A DNA stretch of 6,248 nucleotides, from assembly GCA_030630065.1 (NCBI GenBank), contig DAOVNU010000049.1, positions 1 through 6,248 of the forward strand, written 5' to 3'. Made by a program: the position numbers and the translations under genes. Source of the DNA: a bacterium (lineage in GTDB: Bacteria; Ratteibacteria; UBA8468). The notes beneath the pieces were generated by a model that searched no databases, was not told the origin of the DNA, and saw only the letters and a list, made by a program, of their open reading frames with translations. This document shows, piece by piece, positions 5,611 to 6,248 of this stretch (position 1 is the first letter of the stretch; every line of letters begins with the position of its first letter).

Positions 5611-6064
5611 CTATCTCCCTTAATAGTTTCTCAACAGTTTTTTTAGTTACGGGGTCTCTAAAAGTTGGAGCAATTTCGCTCAATGGTTCAAGAACAAATT
5701 TTCTTTTACTAAGTCCTGGATGGGGAATAATAAGGTTGGGTTTATTTAAAATTAAAGAGTCGTAGAAAAGAATGTCCAAATCAATGGTCCTTGCATCCCC
5801 CTTTTTATGATTTTTTTTTCTTCCCAGGTTTTCTTCCATACTTTTAAGAAATTTCAGAAGTGCTCCTGGCTTCAAATCGGTCTCTATCTCTGCTGCGCCA
5901 TTAAGAAAATAGGAACCCTTTACTCCTTCCGCCGGCTCTGTTTTAAAAAAAGAGGAAATTTTATTAACCTTAACATTTTTGCTTTTTAACAATTCCAAAG
6001 CGGTTTTAATATTCTCCTCTCTGTTCCCCCTGTTTGTTCCTATCCCCAAATAAACTTTAGCCAT
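5597..6064 (-). CDS. folK: HPPK: 6-hydroxymethyl-7,8-dihydropterin pyrophosphokinase
   Basis: A 155-residue kinase that transfers pyrophosphate from ATP to 6-hydroxymethyl-dihydropterin, the step before dihydropteroate synthase in folate synthesis. It starts with YLGIGTNRGNREENI (5-19), the pterin/ATP-binding first strand and loop. The signature GDARTIDLDILFYD spans 89-102, with Arg92, Asp95 and Asp97 (the magnesium ligands) and then IPHPGLSKRKFVLEPL (113-128) with His115; these numbers coincide with the E. coli enzyme. Arg82 is also present. The length is normal for a monofunctional HPPK (about 155-165). ATG at 6064 overlaps the end of the upstream mutase gene by 8 bases (ATGGCTAA), so translation is probably coupled; no strong Shine-Dalgarno is seen. 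It contains a nine-A run (minus strand of 5811-5819). Confidence 0.97.
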   Translation of the reverse strand: MAKVYLGIGTNRGNREENIKTALELLKSKNVKVNKISSFFKTEPAEGVKGSYFLNGAAEIETDLKPGALLKFLKSMEENLGRKKNHKKGDARTIDLDILFYDSLILNKPNLIIPHPGLSKRKFVLEPLSEIAPTFRDPVTKKTVEKLLREIDENY

Positions 6065-6248
6065 TATTTGCGTTCAAGAAGAAGTTCATCAACTCATCAC
6101 CTTTTTTAAGATAGAATTTCTTTTTAGCAGTAATTTCATCAAATGAACTGGCATTATTGGATTTTATCCCTTTGCCAAAAAGAAGGAAGGGAACCGGGTC
6201 AGAGGCATGGGTGCGGGATTTTAAGGAGGTGATATGGTCAGAAAGAAT
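6057..6248 (-). CDS. apgM: Phosphoglycerate mutase, archaeal-type cofactor-independent (3' end)
   Basis: The last 63 codons of a gene that enters from the right edge. The visible protein begins ILSDHITSLKSRTHASDPVP, then FLLFGKGI, SSFDEITAKK and ends near KKGDELMNFFLNANNG. The Asp-His followed by (R)THxSDPVP(F)L(L) and a final G-D/E-LM are typical of the C-terminal end of archaeal-type 2,3-bisphosphoglycerate-independent phosphoglycerate mutases (alkaline phosphatase superfamily), where Asp/His residues hold the metals. These interconvert 3- and 2-phosphoglycerate in glycolysis. Other members of the superfamily, such as phosphopentomutase-like proteins, are less likely. The stop overlaps the folK start, so it is likely the preceding gene of the operon. 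Confidence 0.72.
   Translation of the reverse strand: MLSDHITSLKSRTHASDPVPFLLFGKGIKSNNASSFDEITAKKKFYLKKGDELMNFFLNANNG

Noticed and set aside
1..6248. CRISPR array, transposase, toxin-antitoxin or defence system
   Set aside because: No regularly spaced direct repeats and no gene of those families are visible; apart from the unrecognised lipoprotein fragment, every gene is a housekeeping one.

Overview
The window is a piece of a low-to-moderate GC bacterial chromosome from a diderm (Gram-negative-type) organism. This is shown by an apolipoprotein N-acyltransferase (Lnt), a YidC with a large periplasmic domain, and the start of a lipoprotein. Archaeal-type phosphoglycerate mutase, many short palindromic repeats and AT-rich housekeeping genes would fit an uncultured candidate phylum such as Omnitrophota. 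That placement is a low-confidence inference with no marker-gene test behind it.

Left part (1-355): the 5' end of a lipoprotein gene runs off the left edge on the minus strand. A mosaic of small palindromes (131-281) follows, then a textbook sigma-70-type promoter (319-347). Plus-strand cluster (356-2375): rpmH (ribosomal protein L34), yidD and yidC. This is the classic rpmH-rnpA-yidD-yidC locus, but rnpA is absent, and the short gap where it would lie holds a palindromic repeat. The rpmH promoter is so close to the start codon that the transcript should be nearly leaderless.

Right part (minus strand, 6248 to 2470): a tightly packed gene string reads apgM-like phosphoglycerate mutase (3' end only), folK, panC, panD, lnt, rnc. 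Overlaps or short gaps point to one operon. folK serves folate synthesis, panC and panD serve pantothenate/CoA synthesis, lnt completes lipoprotein maturation, and rnc encodes RNase III. The RNase III has only the catalytic domain; the dsRNA-binding domain is missing and the gene stops at the edge of a repeat. yidC and rnc converge on that repeat (about 2379-2466).

The most noteworthy signal is the palindromic repeats. One in the lnt reading frame (about 3755-3817) resembles the yidC/rnc intergenic element and adds about 20 residues to a linker of Lnt. Another in the yidC linker (955-978) matches a palindrome upstream of rpmH (172-195), with paired changes that keep the stem. These look like mobile palindromic elements tolerated as in-frame peptide insertions at domain boundaries. 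I see no CRISPR array, tRNA, rRNA, transposase or defence system.
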